A stretch of 64,000 bases of DNA from Burkholderiales bacterium (GCA_020248865.1 JADCGS010000003.1:1-64000), one strand, 5' to 3'; shown: positions 12,261-21,341, counted from the stretch's first letter. Notes: generated by a model from the sequence alone, not told the origin. A program made the numbers and translations.

Positions 12261-13403
12261 ATGACCCTGTACGCGCGGGCGCGCCGGTTGATCAGCCTGC
12301 CGTTCGGGGTGGAGGCAAGCGCACTGGCCGAGTTCAACAGCGGCGCCATGCTCAGAGGCACGGCCGCCTTCGCCGTGCTCGCTGGCGCCGGCTGGCTGCT
12401 GCTCGGCTGGCGCGGCTGGCTGCAGCATACTTCCGAGCTGTGGCTGGCCTATGCGGTCACCTTCGCCCTGATCACTTGGCTGCGGACGCGCTCGGGCGCA
12501 TGGGTCCCGGCATTGCCTCTGCTGCTGGTGCTGCTGACGGGGCCCCTGTTCGGCGCGGCCCTCGCCGCGCCCCTGGCCTTCCTGCCGTCGCTGCCCGAGG
12601 ACCGAACCGGGCCGGCGATTGCCTTGCAGATGGCAGTGGCTTTCCTGTTTGCCCTGTCGCTGGCGCTGGCGCAGACGTCTTTCGGCCTGGTGCTGCAGCG
12701 GCAGCGTCGGCAGGCCGAGACGCGCCAGCGTGCGCTGATCCTCGAGCGGGAGCTGCTGGCCTCGCGTCTGAACGTGCTGCAGGCGCAGATCGAGCCGCAC
12801 TTCCTTTACAACACCCTGGCCAACGTGCAGGCCCTGACGCGCAAGGACCCGGCCGCCGCCGAGCAGATGCTCACGCACCTGATCGAGTACCTGCGCAGCG
12901 CGATGCCGGCCATGCGCAGCACCGGCTCCACGCTCGGTCGCGAACTGGCGCTCGCGCGCGCCTACCTTTCGATCATGCAGTTTCGGATGGGCCCGCGGCT
13001 GCAGTTCTCAGTCGAAGCCGCCGCGGACCTGCTCGGCCGCGACTTTCCGCCGACCATCATCGGCACCTTGATCGAGAATGCGATCAAGCACGGCCTGGAG
13101 CCGGCCAAGGCCGGCGGCCGCATCGACGTGCGCGCCTGCCAGGATGGCGGCAGCCTGGTGGTCGAGGTCGCCGACACCGGCATCGGCTTTTCTGCCAGCG
13201 CCGGCAGCGGCGTGGGGCTGGCCAACGCGCGCGAGCGCCTGACCACGCTGCACGGCCCGCAAGCGGAACTCGATCTGACCCTGAACGAACCGACCGGAGT
13301 CGTGGCGCGGGCCCGCGTGCCCCTTGCTGCGTCACCGCCCCCCATGTCACCTCCCGAGACGTCGCACACCGATGGCCCGCGCCCCGACCGCCTTGCTGCT
13401 TGA
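12261..13403 (+). CDS. LytS/YehU-type sensor histidine kinase
   Basis: A 380-residue membrane kinase. Hydrophobic segments lie near residues 34-50, 61-75, 82-103 and 118-145, with no sizeable extracytoplasmic domain. A short coiled linker leads to the His_kinase domain, with the phosphorylated His180 in QIEPHFLYNTLANVQAL, and then the ATPase domain with LIENAIKHGL (N box), VADTGIGF and GVGLANARERL (G boxes). This is the family that pairs with LytTR regulators, and such a regulator follows, overlapping by 32 bases. The C-terminal tail after the ATPase domain is Pro/Ser-rich. Confidence 0.92.
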   Translation: MTLYARARRLISLPFGVEASALAEFNSGAMLRGTAAFAVLAGAGWLLLGWRGWLQHTSELWLAYAVTFALITWLRTRSGAWVPALPLLLVLLTGPLFGAALAAPLAFLPSLPEDRTGPAIALQMAVAFLFALSLALAQTSFGLVLQRQRRQAETRQRALILERELLASRLNVLQAQIEPHFLYNTLANVQALTRKDPAAAEQMLTHLIEYLRSAMPAMRSTGSTLGRELALARAYLSIMQFRMGPRLQFSVEAAADLLGRDFPPTIIGTLIENAIKHGLEPAKAGGRIDVRACQDGGSLVVEVADTGIGFSASAGSGVGLANARERLTTLHGPQAELDLTLNEPTGVVARARVPLAASPPPMSPPETSHTDGPRPDRLAA

Positions 13404-14166
13404 AGACGAACCGCTGCTGCGCGAGGCCCTGCGCACGTCCCTGGCCAAGCTGTGGCCGGAGCTTGAGGTCACCGCCGAGACCGGCGATGGCGATGAGGCA
13501 CTGGCTCGCCTGCTGGCCACACCAACGGACATCGCCTTCCTCGACATCCGCGTGCCGGGCACCAGCGGCATCGAGATCGCCCGCCGCTTCGCCGGCAAGG
13601 TGCACGTGGTGTTCGTCACCGCCCACGGCGAGTTCGCGATCGAGGCCTTCGAGCGCGGCGCGGCCGACTACGTGCTCAAGCCGATCAACCTGGCGCGCTT
13701 GGCCACCACGGTCGAGCGCCTCAAGGGCAGGCTCAGCAGCGCGCCGCGCGAGCTGCGGCCCGAGCTGCTCGCGTCGCTGGAGCGCATCGAGGCCGCGACA
13801 GCTCCCGTTGCGGCGACTGCCGCCCACGAGCCACAGCGCGAGCCAACCCGATGGCTGCAGGCCACCGTCGGACATCAGACCAAGCTCATCACCATCCGCG
13901 AGGTGCTGTATTTCCAGAGTGACAGCAAGTACACGCGGGTGGTACGGTCCAATGACGAGGCCCTGATCCGCAAGTCGCTGGTCGAGCTGTTGGAGACGAT
14001 CGACCCGCAGCAGTTCTGGCAGATCCACCGGGGCACACTGGTCAATACCGAGTTCATCGAGAGCGTTATCCGCGACGGTCTCGGGGGCCTTGAGGTCGTG
14101 CTCAAGGGGCGCAACGAGCGGTTGAAGGTGAGCCGGTCGTTCCGGCACTTGTTCAAGGGAATGTAA
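13372..14166 (+). CDS. LytTR-family response regulator
   Basis: A 264-residue DNA-binding regulator and partner of the overlapping kinase. The receiver domain (about 1-120) has the acidic pair E11/D12, the phosphoacceptor Asp58 in AFLDIRVPG and the conserved Lys in YVLKPI. An Ala/Glu-rich linker leads to a LytTR domain (about 160-262) with VLYFQSDSKYTRV, FWQIHRGTLVNTEFI and the terminal VSRSFRHLFKGM. The ATG at 13372 is chosen because the receiver begins at once; upstream codons belong to the kinase. LytTR regulators usually bind paired 9-10-bp repeats, but I could not pick out such a site here. Confidence 0.92.
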   Translation: MARAPTALLLEDEPLLREALRTSLAKLWPELEVTAETGDGDEALARLLATPTDIAFLDIRVPGTSGIEIARRFAGKVHVVFVTAHGEFAIEAFERGAADYVLKPINLARLATTVERLKGRLSSAPRELRPELLASLERIEAATAPVAATAAHEPQREPTRWLQATVGHQTKLITIREVLYFQSDSKYTRVVRSNDEALIRKSLVELLETIDPQQFWQIHRGTLVNTEFIESVIRDGLGGLEVVLKGRNERLKVSRSFRHLFKGM

Positions 14167-14312
14167 GCGGCGTGGCTCAGATCCCTTCTGGGCGCCGCGT
14201 GCGAGGTTTACGAGAAGACGGAAGCAGCCAAGCCCGGCCCTGAACGCCGCTACCGACGCGACCTTCTACAATCTTGCGGTTAGCCAGGAAGGAACCACTC
14301 AGGGAGGAACGG

Positions 14313-14768
14313 ATGATCGGCAGACTTCTGGCCACGCTGTTGCTGTCGCTTGCTGCCGTGGCTGCGGCAGCGCAAGGCAGCGCAGGCACAACCGCCGCCG
14401 ACCCGGCGCGCGTCCGCGCCGCCGACCGCCTTATGGGAGTGCAGTCACCGCGCCTGCTGATGCAGGATATGGCGGTCAAGATGGCTGCACAGATGGAACC
14501 GGCGGTGCGCGACTCGTTCATGGCGATGATGCGCGACGAGCAGCTCCTCGACACCATCGTGAACATCACGCGCGAGTCGCTGGCCCGCAACTTCACGGCG
14601 GAAGAACTCAACGCGCTGGCGGACTTCTACTCGCAGCCGATTGCGCGCTCAGCCATGAGCAAGATGGATGTTTACATGGCCGACATCGCGCCGCGGATGA
14701 TTCACGAGATCCTGCAGCGCGCCCGTGCCAGCGAGACCTCCGGTAAGGGCGGCACGGCCCCAAGATAA
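14313..14768 (+). CDS. Secreted DUF2059 protein
   Basis: A 151-residue exported protein with a strong AGGGAGG ribosome-binding site before the ATG at 14313. Residues 1-20 (MIGRLLATLLLSLAAVAAAA) are a signal peptide. The mature chain is alpha-helical and contains the DUF2059 pattern: the segment FTAEELNALADFYSQPIARSA followed by MSKMDVYMADIAPRM. The function of the family is unknown. A TACAAT at 14267-14272 may be its -10 box, so it probably has its own promoter rather than following the regulator gene. It would act in the periplasm. Confidence 0.8.
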   Translation: MIGRLLATLLLSLAAVAAAAQGSAGTTAADPARVRAADRLMGVQSPRLLMQDMAVKMAAQMEPAVRDSFMAMMRDEQLLDTIVNITRESLARNFTAEELNALADFYSQPIARSAMSKMDVYMADIAPRMIHEILQRARASETSGKGGTAPR

Positions 14769-15025
14769 GGCGCCTGCGGCCGCGCGTCCGCGGCTGCTCC
14801 CCGACCCCCGAGTCGCTGGTCCTCAGCAGTAACGCATCCGCCGGCAGAGCCTGGGGGCTTTCAGGATTGCGGCGCTCTCAACGGGGGCTTGTCGCATTCC
14901 AAGGTCAAGGGACCCTGGCGTCAGGATGCGGCAATCCGCAAGTCCATTGCATGCGCCTGTAGTGCTTCCGCAAACATCGAACTTCTGCCGTCTCCTCGGC
15001 AGAGCCGGGGCGCCTACGTTGGTCG

Positions 15026-16510
15026 CTAGCCCGCGCGCATCGCCAGGATCACCTGGCTGCGCAAGGCGCGCATCAGGTTCAGCTCCTCGGATGTCAGGCC
15101 CTGTTCGTCGACACACCAGCGGTCGGAGTAGAAGAATCCCAGCGCGCGCCCGTTGATCACGATCGGCATGATCACGAAACTGCGGCTGTGCGCGAAGTCG
15201 CGGCGGTACCACTCCGGCAGGCTGCCGCCGATGCGTTCGGCTTTGGTGTCGGCGATGTGCAGGTCCTTGCCGTGGGTGAGCGCGGCAGCGAACAGGTTGG
15301 CGCCGCCCTGGGGGGTGAATGAGAACTGCGTCTTGGGCTCGCCAAAACCGCCGCGCGTTCGATAGATGCCGCTGACCCGCTCGCGCAGAACCAGGGCCGT
15401 GCGCGCATAGCCCATGCCGCTGTACATGGCTTCAAGCACCACGCGCGTCACCGTATTCAGGTCGCTGCCACCACGGGCGAGGCACTCTGTCGCCTCGGCC
15501 AGCCCGGCCAGCAGCACTTCGCGCGCGTTGGCGGGGCGACCCACGGCGTCGCGCTGCGCGCTGACTTCCACGGGCACCGCGTCCAGCTCGGCCTCGGCTG
15601 GCAGGGCGGCCCGCAGCCCCTCCAGCGGTGTATCGCTCGGCACCAGCCCGAAGGCCAACTCGAACTCGCGCGTCCGTTGCCCTGCACGTTCTAGCAGCAG
15701 AACGATCTTGTCGCGCTCCAGCGCATAGGCGCCGGCAAAGCGCTCGAGCACCTCGTCGAGGCTGCTGCGTTCCGGCTGCGGGTCTGACACCACCGCCGCC
15801 AGAGCCTCCGCAAACTGCGCGGCCACGCGTACCCGCTCGGTTGCCGTGCGGGGGGACTCCAAGCGTAGGGGCAGGGGCTGGACGGCGTGCAGCAACCGCT
15901 CGGGCAACTGCCAGTCCTGCAGAACGCGCTCGGACAGATCGTCGAAGCTGCAGCCGAGCACGCGACGCGCAGCCGCCGGCTCGGTGAGGCGCTCGTGTTG
16001 CACCAGCTCGAGCACCGACGCGTAGTGCGCCGGCCCGAAGACGGCCGTCAGCAGCCGGCCGACGTTGCGAAACATCGCAGCGATACCCGCCTCCTCGCCC
16101 TCCGACCCGGGCAGCAATTCACGCGCCAGGCTGCCTGCCAGCAGCGACTGATGGAACTCGGAGCGCAGCCGCTGCTTGTCGCGGCCGAGCAGGCCTTCGA
16201 GCAGCACCAGATTCGTGGCGGCCGCGCGCACATGGTCAAAGCCGAGCAGCACGATCGCGCGCGTGACCGTGGTCACCGCCTGGCGGCCGGAGCGAAACGG
16301 CACAGTGTTGGCCAGACGCAGCAGTCGATGCGTGAGCGACACGTCCGACAGGATCACGTCGGCCAGCGCCTGCAAACCATCGTCCTCGCTTTCCAGCAGG
16401 CGCGTCAGGCGCGTCAGGGTGTGGCCGAGCGAAGGCAGCCCGCCATGTTCTCGGGCTGCGGCCAGCACGCCTTCAACCGGAGCTAAGGGAGCGCCGAGAT
16501 CGACCGTCAT
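15026..16510 (-). CDS. HDOD-domain signalling protein with C-terminal GAF-like domain
   Basis: A 494-residue cytoplasmic protein. Residues about 20-220 form an HDOD domain (a degenerate HD fold): LPSLGHTLTRLTRLLES, then DVILSDVSLTHRLLRLANTVPFR and VTRAIVLLGFDHVRA. Catalytic HD residues are not obvious, as is normal for HDOD. From about 330 a GAF-like domain follows, with DLNTVTRVVLEAMYSGMGYART, FVIMPIVINGRALGFFYSD and a closing helix. HDOD proteins act as scaffolds in motility, stress and second-messenger signalling, and the GAF part would sense a ligand. It stands alone between the DUF2059 gene and the COG4389 gene. Confidence 0.85.
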   Translation of the reverse strand: MTVDLGAPLAPVEGVLAAAREHGGLPSLGHTLTRLTRLLESEDDGLQALADVILSDVSLTHRLLRLANTVPFRSGRQAVTTVTRAIVLLGFDHVRAAATNLVLLEGLLGRDKQRLRSEFHQSLLAGSLARELLPGSEGEEAGIAAMFRNVGRLLTAVFGPAHYASVLELVQHERLTEPAAARRVLGCSFDDLSERVLQDWQLPERLLHAVQPLPLRLESPRTATERVRVAAQFAEALAAVVSDPQPERSSLDEVLERFAGAYALERDKIVLLLERAGQRTREFELAFGLVPSDTPLEGLRAALPAEAELDAVPVEVSAQRDAVGRPANAREVLLAGLAEATECLARGGSDLNTVTRVVLEAMYSGMGYARTALVLRERVSGIYRTRGGFGEPKTQFSFTPQGGANLFAAALTHGKDLHIADTKAERIGGSLPEWYRRDFAHSRSFVIMPIVINGRALGFFYSDRWCVDEQGLTSEELNLMRALRSQVILAMRAG

Positions 16511-16606
16511 CCAGGGAAGTTACCGGCCGTGCTCGGACGGCAAGGCATTGAAGTACGCCGGATTAGCACCCCAAACCTGTGAACCCTGAACGAGCGCAGA
16601 TTCGGC

Positions 16607-18637
16607 CTATTGGGTATCCACGTCCCGACCCGCTTGCTTCGCGGCGATGAAGAGCAGCGCTGGCCGCGCCCTCAGGCGTTGCCAGACCGCCGCGAGAAGC
16701 GCGCGCGTCTGGTTGAACACCAAGCCGCGCGCCTTCAGGGCCATGATCAGCGCCAGCGTGAAGCTCACGGCCAGGTTGATGGCGCCGATCAGCGCCACGC
16801 CCAGTGCCGTCCAGGCCACCACGGTCCAGGGCAGCGCGAAGTCGAATGCCACCAGCGCGTGCCCGAGATTGGCGGCCGCAAAGGCGATGTGGCGGATGTC
16901 GATCGGCAACCCGAGGATCAGCCCGACGGTCCCGGCGCTGCCCAGCATGCAGCCGAACAGGAAGTTGCCCATCAACCCGCCCAGGTGGTCCTCGAGGTAG
17001 CGGGCCGCCCGCGCGGCGTGCGCGCGCCCGGCCAGCGCGCGCAGCCAGCGCAGCCGCTCGACCCGGGCCCCGACGCGCGCATAGGCGGTCCAGTTGTCGA
17101 ACCAGCCGCTGAGCACGCCGGACAGGAACAGGAACACGCCCGCGATCGCCGCGTACAGCGGGGCCAGGCTGGCCGGGTCAAGGTCGGCCAGCAGCGCGGC
17201 GCCCTTGCCGACATCGAGCGGCGGCGCGCCCCTCAGGTGTCCCAGCAGCAGGGAGATGGCGACAGCCGTTGGCAGCGCCACCACCACGTTGCCGACGATG
17301 GCGGCAACCTGCGTGCGCGCCACGGCCACGATGAGATCGGCGACCAGCGCCAGGTCGAGCCGGCGGCCGGGCTGCAGTTCGCCCAGGCGGTTGGCGATGG
17401 TCTGCGCCGTCATCGCCGATTGCTTGGTGGCAATCGTCAGGTGCAGCACGTAGACCAGCACGAAGCCGAGTCCGTAAATCAGGCTGTAGAGGAGCGCGTA
17501 GCCGGCCGGCGCCAGGCTGAGCTTGGAAGCGGAGATCTTCAGCAACGCCAGCACGGCGATGATCGCGCCGGCGCCCATGGCCGCGCGCCACATGCCGCGC
17601 AGCGCGGCCGGCGTATCGGCCACGTAGTGCTCGCCGGTGCGCGCGGCGTTGTCGGTGACCCGCAACGCCAGCAGCTCCACCCCCCGGCCCAGATGGCGGC
17701 GCAGGCTGTTGCGGCGGTTCTCGGCCGCCAGCGCGCTGCCCATCAGCCCGGAGCAAGCCATCAGCGCCGCCTGCCCGCGATCCGGATGCAGCGGTGCCGC
17801 CAGCAGTCGCGCCAGGGTCTCGATGCGCTCCAGGCTCTGCTCGCTGCGTAGCAGCAGGTAGGTCAGGCGCAGGCTGGTGCCCGAGCGCATGCTGGCCCGG
17901 CGCGCACGCGCCAGGACCTGCCGGCACTGGCCCACCAGCACCAGCAGCTGGCGCTCGTCCTCCGGCACGGCGCCGCCGGACCAGTGCGCCTGCAGCCCGT
18001 CGGCGAAGCGCTGCGCCTCCGCGGCAATGGCGCGAAAGACCGGTGCGCTGTCGGCAAAGCTGTCGCCCAGCCGGGCGAATTCCTGCTCGGCATCGACGCC
18101 GCCCAGGCGGTAGGCGAGCACCAGCAGCGCCTCCAGCACCTGCGCCCGCACCGGCCCCACCTGCTCCGGACGCGCGGCCGCCGGCCGGCCCAGTTCGCGC
18201 CATAACCGCAGCGACAGCTCACGGGGCAGCGTCTGCAGCCAGACCCAGTCGTCGCGGCGGCGAAAGATGCGCGGCAGCGCGTCGCGCAGGTCATCCTCGT
18301 CGGGCAGTTCGGGCAGCAGCCGGTGGCCGATGATGCGGCCAAGCTCCGAGAAGAAGCCGGTCGGCGGCAGGATGCCGCTGCCGGCAAAGAAGCCCACGAG
18401 CCGCCGTCTGCCGAGCAGCAATGAAAGCGGCCGGCGCAGGACGGCGGCGGCCTCGTCGTGTGCAACCAGGTGCTCGACGAGGCGCGCCAGCCGCTCGCTG
18501 GCCGCCGCCACCGGCTCGTCCCCGGCGGGCCGCAGCCACGCCACGATGGCCGCCAGCGCACGCACCGGATCCGGCTGCGGGTCGGCGGCAGCCGCGGCGC
18601 AGCGCGCCAGCGCGGCTTCGAAAGAGGCGTCGTTCAT
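16607..18637 (-). CDS. COG4389 multi-pass membrane protein ('site-specific recombinase', Gcr-like)
   Basis: A 676-residue protein of the COG4389 family, often labelled site-specific recombinase after a neisserial gene. Nothing in it resembles a tyrosine or serine recombinase. The N-terminal half (to about 340) is soluble and helical, with repeated Arg/Leu-rich helices. The C-terminal half carries about seven hydrophobic helices, including GAGAIIAVLALLKISAS, GLGFVLVYVLHLTIA and ALPWTVVAWTALGVALIGA, and a conserved ATKQSAMTAQTIANRL loop between membrane spans. The start MNDASFEAAL at 18637 replaces a longer frame that runs into Gly/Pro-rich noncoding sequence. I would not infer DNA recombination from the usual label. 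Confidence 0.8.
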   Translation of the reverse strand: MNDASFEAALARCAAAAADPQPDPVRALAAIVAWLRPAGDEPVAAASERLARLVEHLVAHDEAAAVLRRPLSLLLGRRRLVGFFAGSGILPPTGFFSELGRIIGHRLLPELPDEDDLRDALPRIFRRRDDWVWLQTLPRELSLRLWRELGRPAAARPEQVGPVRAQVLEALLVLAYRLGGVDAEQEFARLGDSFADSAPVFRAIAAEAQRFADGLQAHWSGGAVPEDERQLLVLVGQCRQVLARARRASMRSGTSLRLTYLLLRSEQSLERIETLARLLAAPLHPDRGQAALMACSGLMGSALAAENRRNSLRRHLGRGVELLALRVTDNAARTGEHYVADTPAALRGMWRAAMGAGAIIAVLALLKISASKLSLAPAGYALLYSLIYGLGFVLVYVLHLTIATKQSAMTAQTIANRLGELQPGRRLDLALVADLIVAVARTQVAAIVGNVVVALPTAVAISLLLGHLRGAPPLDVGKGAALLADLDPASLAPLYAAIAGVFLFLSGVLSGWFDNWTAYARVGARVERLRWLRALAGRAHAARAARYLEDHLGGLMGNFLFGCMLGSAGTVGLILGLPIDIRHIAFAAANLGHALVAFDFALPWTVVAWTALGVALIGAINLAVSFTLALIMALKARGLVFNQTRALLAAVWQRLRARPALLFIAAKQAGRDVDTQ

Positions 18638-18760
18638 GGATGCGGCGGGTGGCGGCCTACCCGCCCGGCGGGTCGGCAGCGCAAGCCAGGGTGGGATCCG
18701 GTCGAGCAGCGGGAGCCACCGAACCGGTCCGAGGCATGCCAAGCCTGCGGAAGGGGAGAA

Positions 18761-18882
18761 GGGGTGCTCCGGGGTGCTCGGGGGTGCTCCGGGGGTGCTC
18801 CGGGGTGCTCCGGGGTGCTCCGGGGTGCTACGGGGTGCTACTGGGGTGCTACGGGGGCGCTACGGGGGTGCTACGGGGGTGA
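18761..18882 (+). repeat. G-rich 10-bp tandem repeat (about 12 units)
   Basis: The plus strand carries roughly twelve copies of a 10-11-base unit in two blocks: first GGGGTGCTCC (six or so copies from 18761), then GGGGTGCTAC (about six copies to 18882), with small slips to five or three Gs. Each unit offers a run of four or five Gs, so the tract could form several stacked G-quadruplexes. It lies between the start of the COG4389 gene (18637, minus) and the stop of the lipoprotein gene (18891, minus), that is, downstream of one and upstream of the other. Confidence 0.9.
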
Positions 18883-18890
18883 CCCCGTAG
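18871..18890. terminator. Perfect hairpin directly after the lipoprotein stop codon
   Basis: CTACGGGGGTGACCCCGTAG is an inverted repeat with an 8-bp stem and a 4-base loop. It abuts the stop codon of the minus-strand lipoprotein gene (18891-18893). It also uses the last unit of the G-rich tandem repeat as one arm. There is no T run after it on the minus strand, so it would be a pausing or RNA-protecting stem rather than a classical intrinsic terminator. Confidence 0.5.
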
Positions 18891-21341
18891 TCAGGGGCCG
18901 CAGGCCGTGCGCAGGTCCGGACAGTTGCGCCCGTCGAAAGCCGCAGCCGAGCGGAAGCGGGTGCTCAGCACCTGCTCGACGGCCACGCCGTCGACGCTGC
19001 GCGCCAGCAGCCGCGCGCCAGCACCGCTGTCGTCCTTCAGCCAGCGGTCGAACCAGGCCTGCGTGTAGTACAGCGCCTGCGCCTGCCGCGCAGTCCCGCT
19101 GCCCTGCGTGCCCCAAACAAAGTGGGTGGAGCCCGCCAGCACCACCTGCATGACCGGCTGCCCGGCCGCGCGCCAGCCTTCATAGGCGGTCTTCTTGGTC
19201 TCCACGGTCTCGGCCGGCGGCCCGCAGAAGTCGGACGCCTGCCCCAGTGCGGGCACGCGCGGCCGCCGGGTGCTGGGCGGATTCGATCCGCTGCAGTTGG
19301 GCGAGCCGGCATCGCCGGTCTCGTTCAGCGCCAGGTTGTCCCAGGCGACCAGCGCGCTCACCCGCGCATCTTCGTCCTGCGTACGGCTGAGCGCACGCGC
19401 CCCGAGCGACCAGCCGGCTACGCCCACGCGGTCGCTGCGGGTGGCTGCCGCGAAGGGGTTGGCTGACGACAGCAGGAAGTCGATGCCGCTGCGCGCGGCG
19501 GTGTCGTAGGCGGCAAGACTGCCACCGCTGGCCGGCTGGGTCACGATCACCACATAGCCGGCGCGCGCCAGCCCGTCCGCCGCCCAGGCCACGCTGTCGA
19601 TCGGCGCGCCGCCGCCGGGCAGCAGGCTGAGGGCCGGATAGGGGCCGGTGGCCGGCAACGGCGCGACCAGGCGCGCCTGCAGGCTGCCACCGCCCTGCTG
19701 GGGGATGGTGACGTCCTGCCGCTGCACGCCGGTGGACGGGGGCGGGGGCGGCGGCGCGGGGCTGACCACGACCGCGAGCGCATCGAGCGTGCCGAACAGC
19801 GCATCGTAGGTGCCGCTGGCGGCCAGACTGCGCGCGCCGTCGCTCACCGTGCCCCGGCCGACTCCGGCGTAGGCCACGCGGCCATTGCCGGCGACCTCCA
19901 GCGCGTAGGCCACGTCGTCACCCGGACCACCCACCGCCTGCAGACGCTGCAGCGTGCCGGCGTCGCTGAACTGTGCCAGCAGCAGGTCGCGCGTGCCCTG
20001 CGCGGTGAGGGTCGTCGTGCCCGCCGTCAGCGTGCCGGCAAGCGAGCCGGCCAGAACGATGCGGCTGCTGCCATCGACCGCGATCTCGGCGCCCTCGTCG
20101 TCACCGCTGCCGCCGACGGCGCGCGCCCAGACGGGCGCTCCGGCGCTGGTGAGCCGGGCGACGAACAGGTCCTGTCCGCCGCTGGCCGTGATGGCCCCCA
20201 CGCCCTGCCACTGCTGGCTGCCACGGAACGCCCCGGCGACAACCACCTCGCCGGCGAGGGCGCGCACGCCGCGCCCGTAGGACTCGCCCGTCGGCGCGAT
20301 CGCCCAGCGGACCGCGCCATCGCTACCGGAGACCCGCGCCACCCAGGCCGAGGTCGCGCCTGGTGCGGCAACCAGGGTCGTTGTGCCGAAGCCGGCCGTA
20401 CCGCTGAACTGGCCGATGGCCAGGACATCTTCGGCCGGGTCGCCGCTGATGGCCACACCCCGCCAGGCCACGCCCGCGCTGCCGGCAAAGCCGCGTGCCC
20501 AGCGGGCAGCGCCGTCGGCGCCGTAGGCCGCGACGAAGCCGCCGGTGGCCCCCGCGGCAGCCGCGGGGAGCGCCGTGCCGTTGAGCGTCGGCGCACCGAA
20601 GTACGAGCCGCTGACATACAGCCGGCCGTTGGAGTCGGTCGCGCACTCGCCCGGAATCACCCCGGCGGCCGGCCCGATGTGCAACAGGCGCTCGACGCTG
20701 CCCGTGCGCGACACCTGCAGCGCAAAGCCGTTGACGCCGCCCGCTGCTGCCACCAGCGTGCCGGCCGTGGTTGCCAAAGTCGCGGTGAACGTGCCGCAGA
20801 CCCAGGCCCGGCCGGCGCCATCGGCCACCACGTCATAGGCGTACTCCGTGCCCGGCCCGGCCAGCGGCAACAGCCACTGCGGCACCCCGGCGGCATCCAC
20901 GTAGGCGACGAAGGCATCGGTGCCCGCGCTGCCGGCTGCAGTCAGGGTCGGACCGCCGGCGCTGGAGCGCAGTTGTGCGCCGGGCGCCATTGAGCCGACG
21001 ACGAAGATCCCGCCGCCGCCGTCGAAGTCGACGGCGCGGGCCACTTCCTCGATGCCACCTTCGACGGCTGCGCCGAGCAAGGCCATGTAGGGCACAGCAC
21101 TCGGCGGCGGCGGTGGCGCCGGGGGCGGTACCGGCGGCGGTACCGGGGGCGGCGGCGGGGGTGGAGCCGGGGGCGGCGGGTTCGGCGCTGGCGCAGGAGC
21201 GGGCACCGACGCACCGCCACCGCCACCGCCGCTGCAGCCGACCAAGGTGACAGAACCGACCACGCACGACGCGGCCGCCGCCAGGAACAGGGGGCGCCAA
21301 CGTGGCGGGACGGTAGCGGCAGCAGGAGGGGTCGCAGTCAT
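18891..21341 (-). CDS. Lipoprotein with beta-propeller-like repeats fused to an alpha/beta hydrolase
   Basis: An 816-residue exported protein. MTATPP at 21341 (GGAAG upstream) starts a signal peptide ending in the lipobox TLVGC, followed by a Gly run and a roughly 35-residue Pro-rich linker. Residues about 85-535 hold six or so repeats of the SBBP type: a strand like GRAWVCGTFTATL, then a TLxAxG turn, then DAFVAYVDAAGVPQW. A second linker (PAPPPPPPSTG) leads to a serine hydrolase domain of about 270 residues with nucleophile GWSLGA, candidate acid in LVAWDNL and His in GSTHFVWG, resembling dienelactone-hydrolase or PET-hydrolase-like secreted esterases. Cysteines in the C-terminal part may pair. 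The substrate is unknown, and the gene has no operon partner. Confidence 0.8.
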   Translation of the reverse strand: MTATPPAAATVPPRWRPLFLAAAASCVVGSVTLVGCSGGGGGGASVPAPAPAPNPPPPAPPPPPPPVPPPVPPPAPPPPPSAVPYMALLGAAVEGGIEEVARAVDFDGGGGIFVVGSMAPGAQLRSSAGGPTLTAAGSAGTDAFVAYVDAAGVPQWLLPLAGPGTEYAYDVVADGAGRAWVCGTFTATLATTAGTLVAAAGGVNGFALQVSRTGSVERLLHIGPAAGVIPGECATDSNGRLYVSGSYFGAPTLNGTALPAAAAGATGGFVAAYGADGAARWARGFAGSAGVAWRGVAISGDPAEDVLAIGQFSGTAGFGTTTLVAAPGATSAWVARVSGSDGAVRWAIAPTGESYGRGVRALAGEVVVAGAFRGSQQWQGVGAITASGGQDLFVARLTSAGAPVWARAVGGSGDDEGAEIAVDGSSRIVLAGSLAGTLTAGTTTLTAQGTRDLLLAQFSDAGTLQRLQAVGGPGDDVAYALEVAGNGRVAYAGVGRGTVSDGARSLAASGTYDALFGTLDALAVVVSPAPPPPPPSTGVQRQDVTIPQQGGGSLQARLVAPLPATGPYPALSLLPGGGAPIDSVAWAADGLARAGYVVIVTQPASGGSLAAYDTAARSGIDFLLSSANPFAAATRSDRVGVAGWSLGARALSRTQDEDARVSALVAWDNLALNETGDAGSPNCSGSNPPSTRRPRVPALGQASDFCGPPAETVETKKTAYEGWRAAGQPVMQVVLAGSTHFVWGTQGSGTARQAQALYYTQAWFDRWLKDDSGAGARLLARSVDGVAVEQVLSTRFRSAAAFDGRNCPDLRTACGP

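Noticed and set aside
16607..18637. Treating the COG4389 'recombinase' as a sign of a mobile element
   Set aside because: No catalytic recombinase motif, no attachment sites and no cargo; it is a chromosomal membrane protein family.
18761..18882. CRISPR-like array
   Set aside because: The units are 10-11 bases and directly adjacent, without unique spacers or cas genes.
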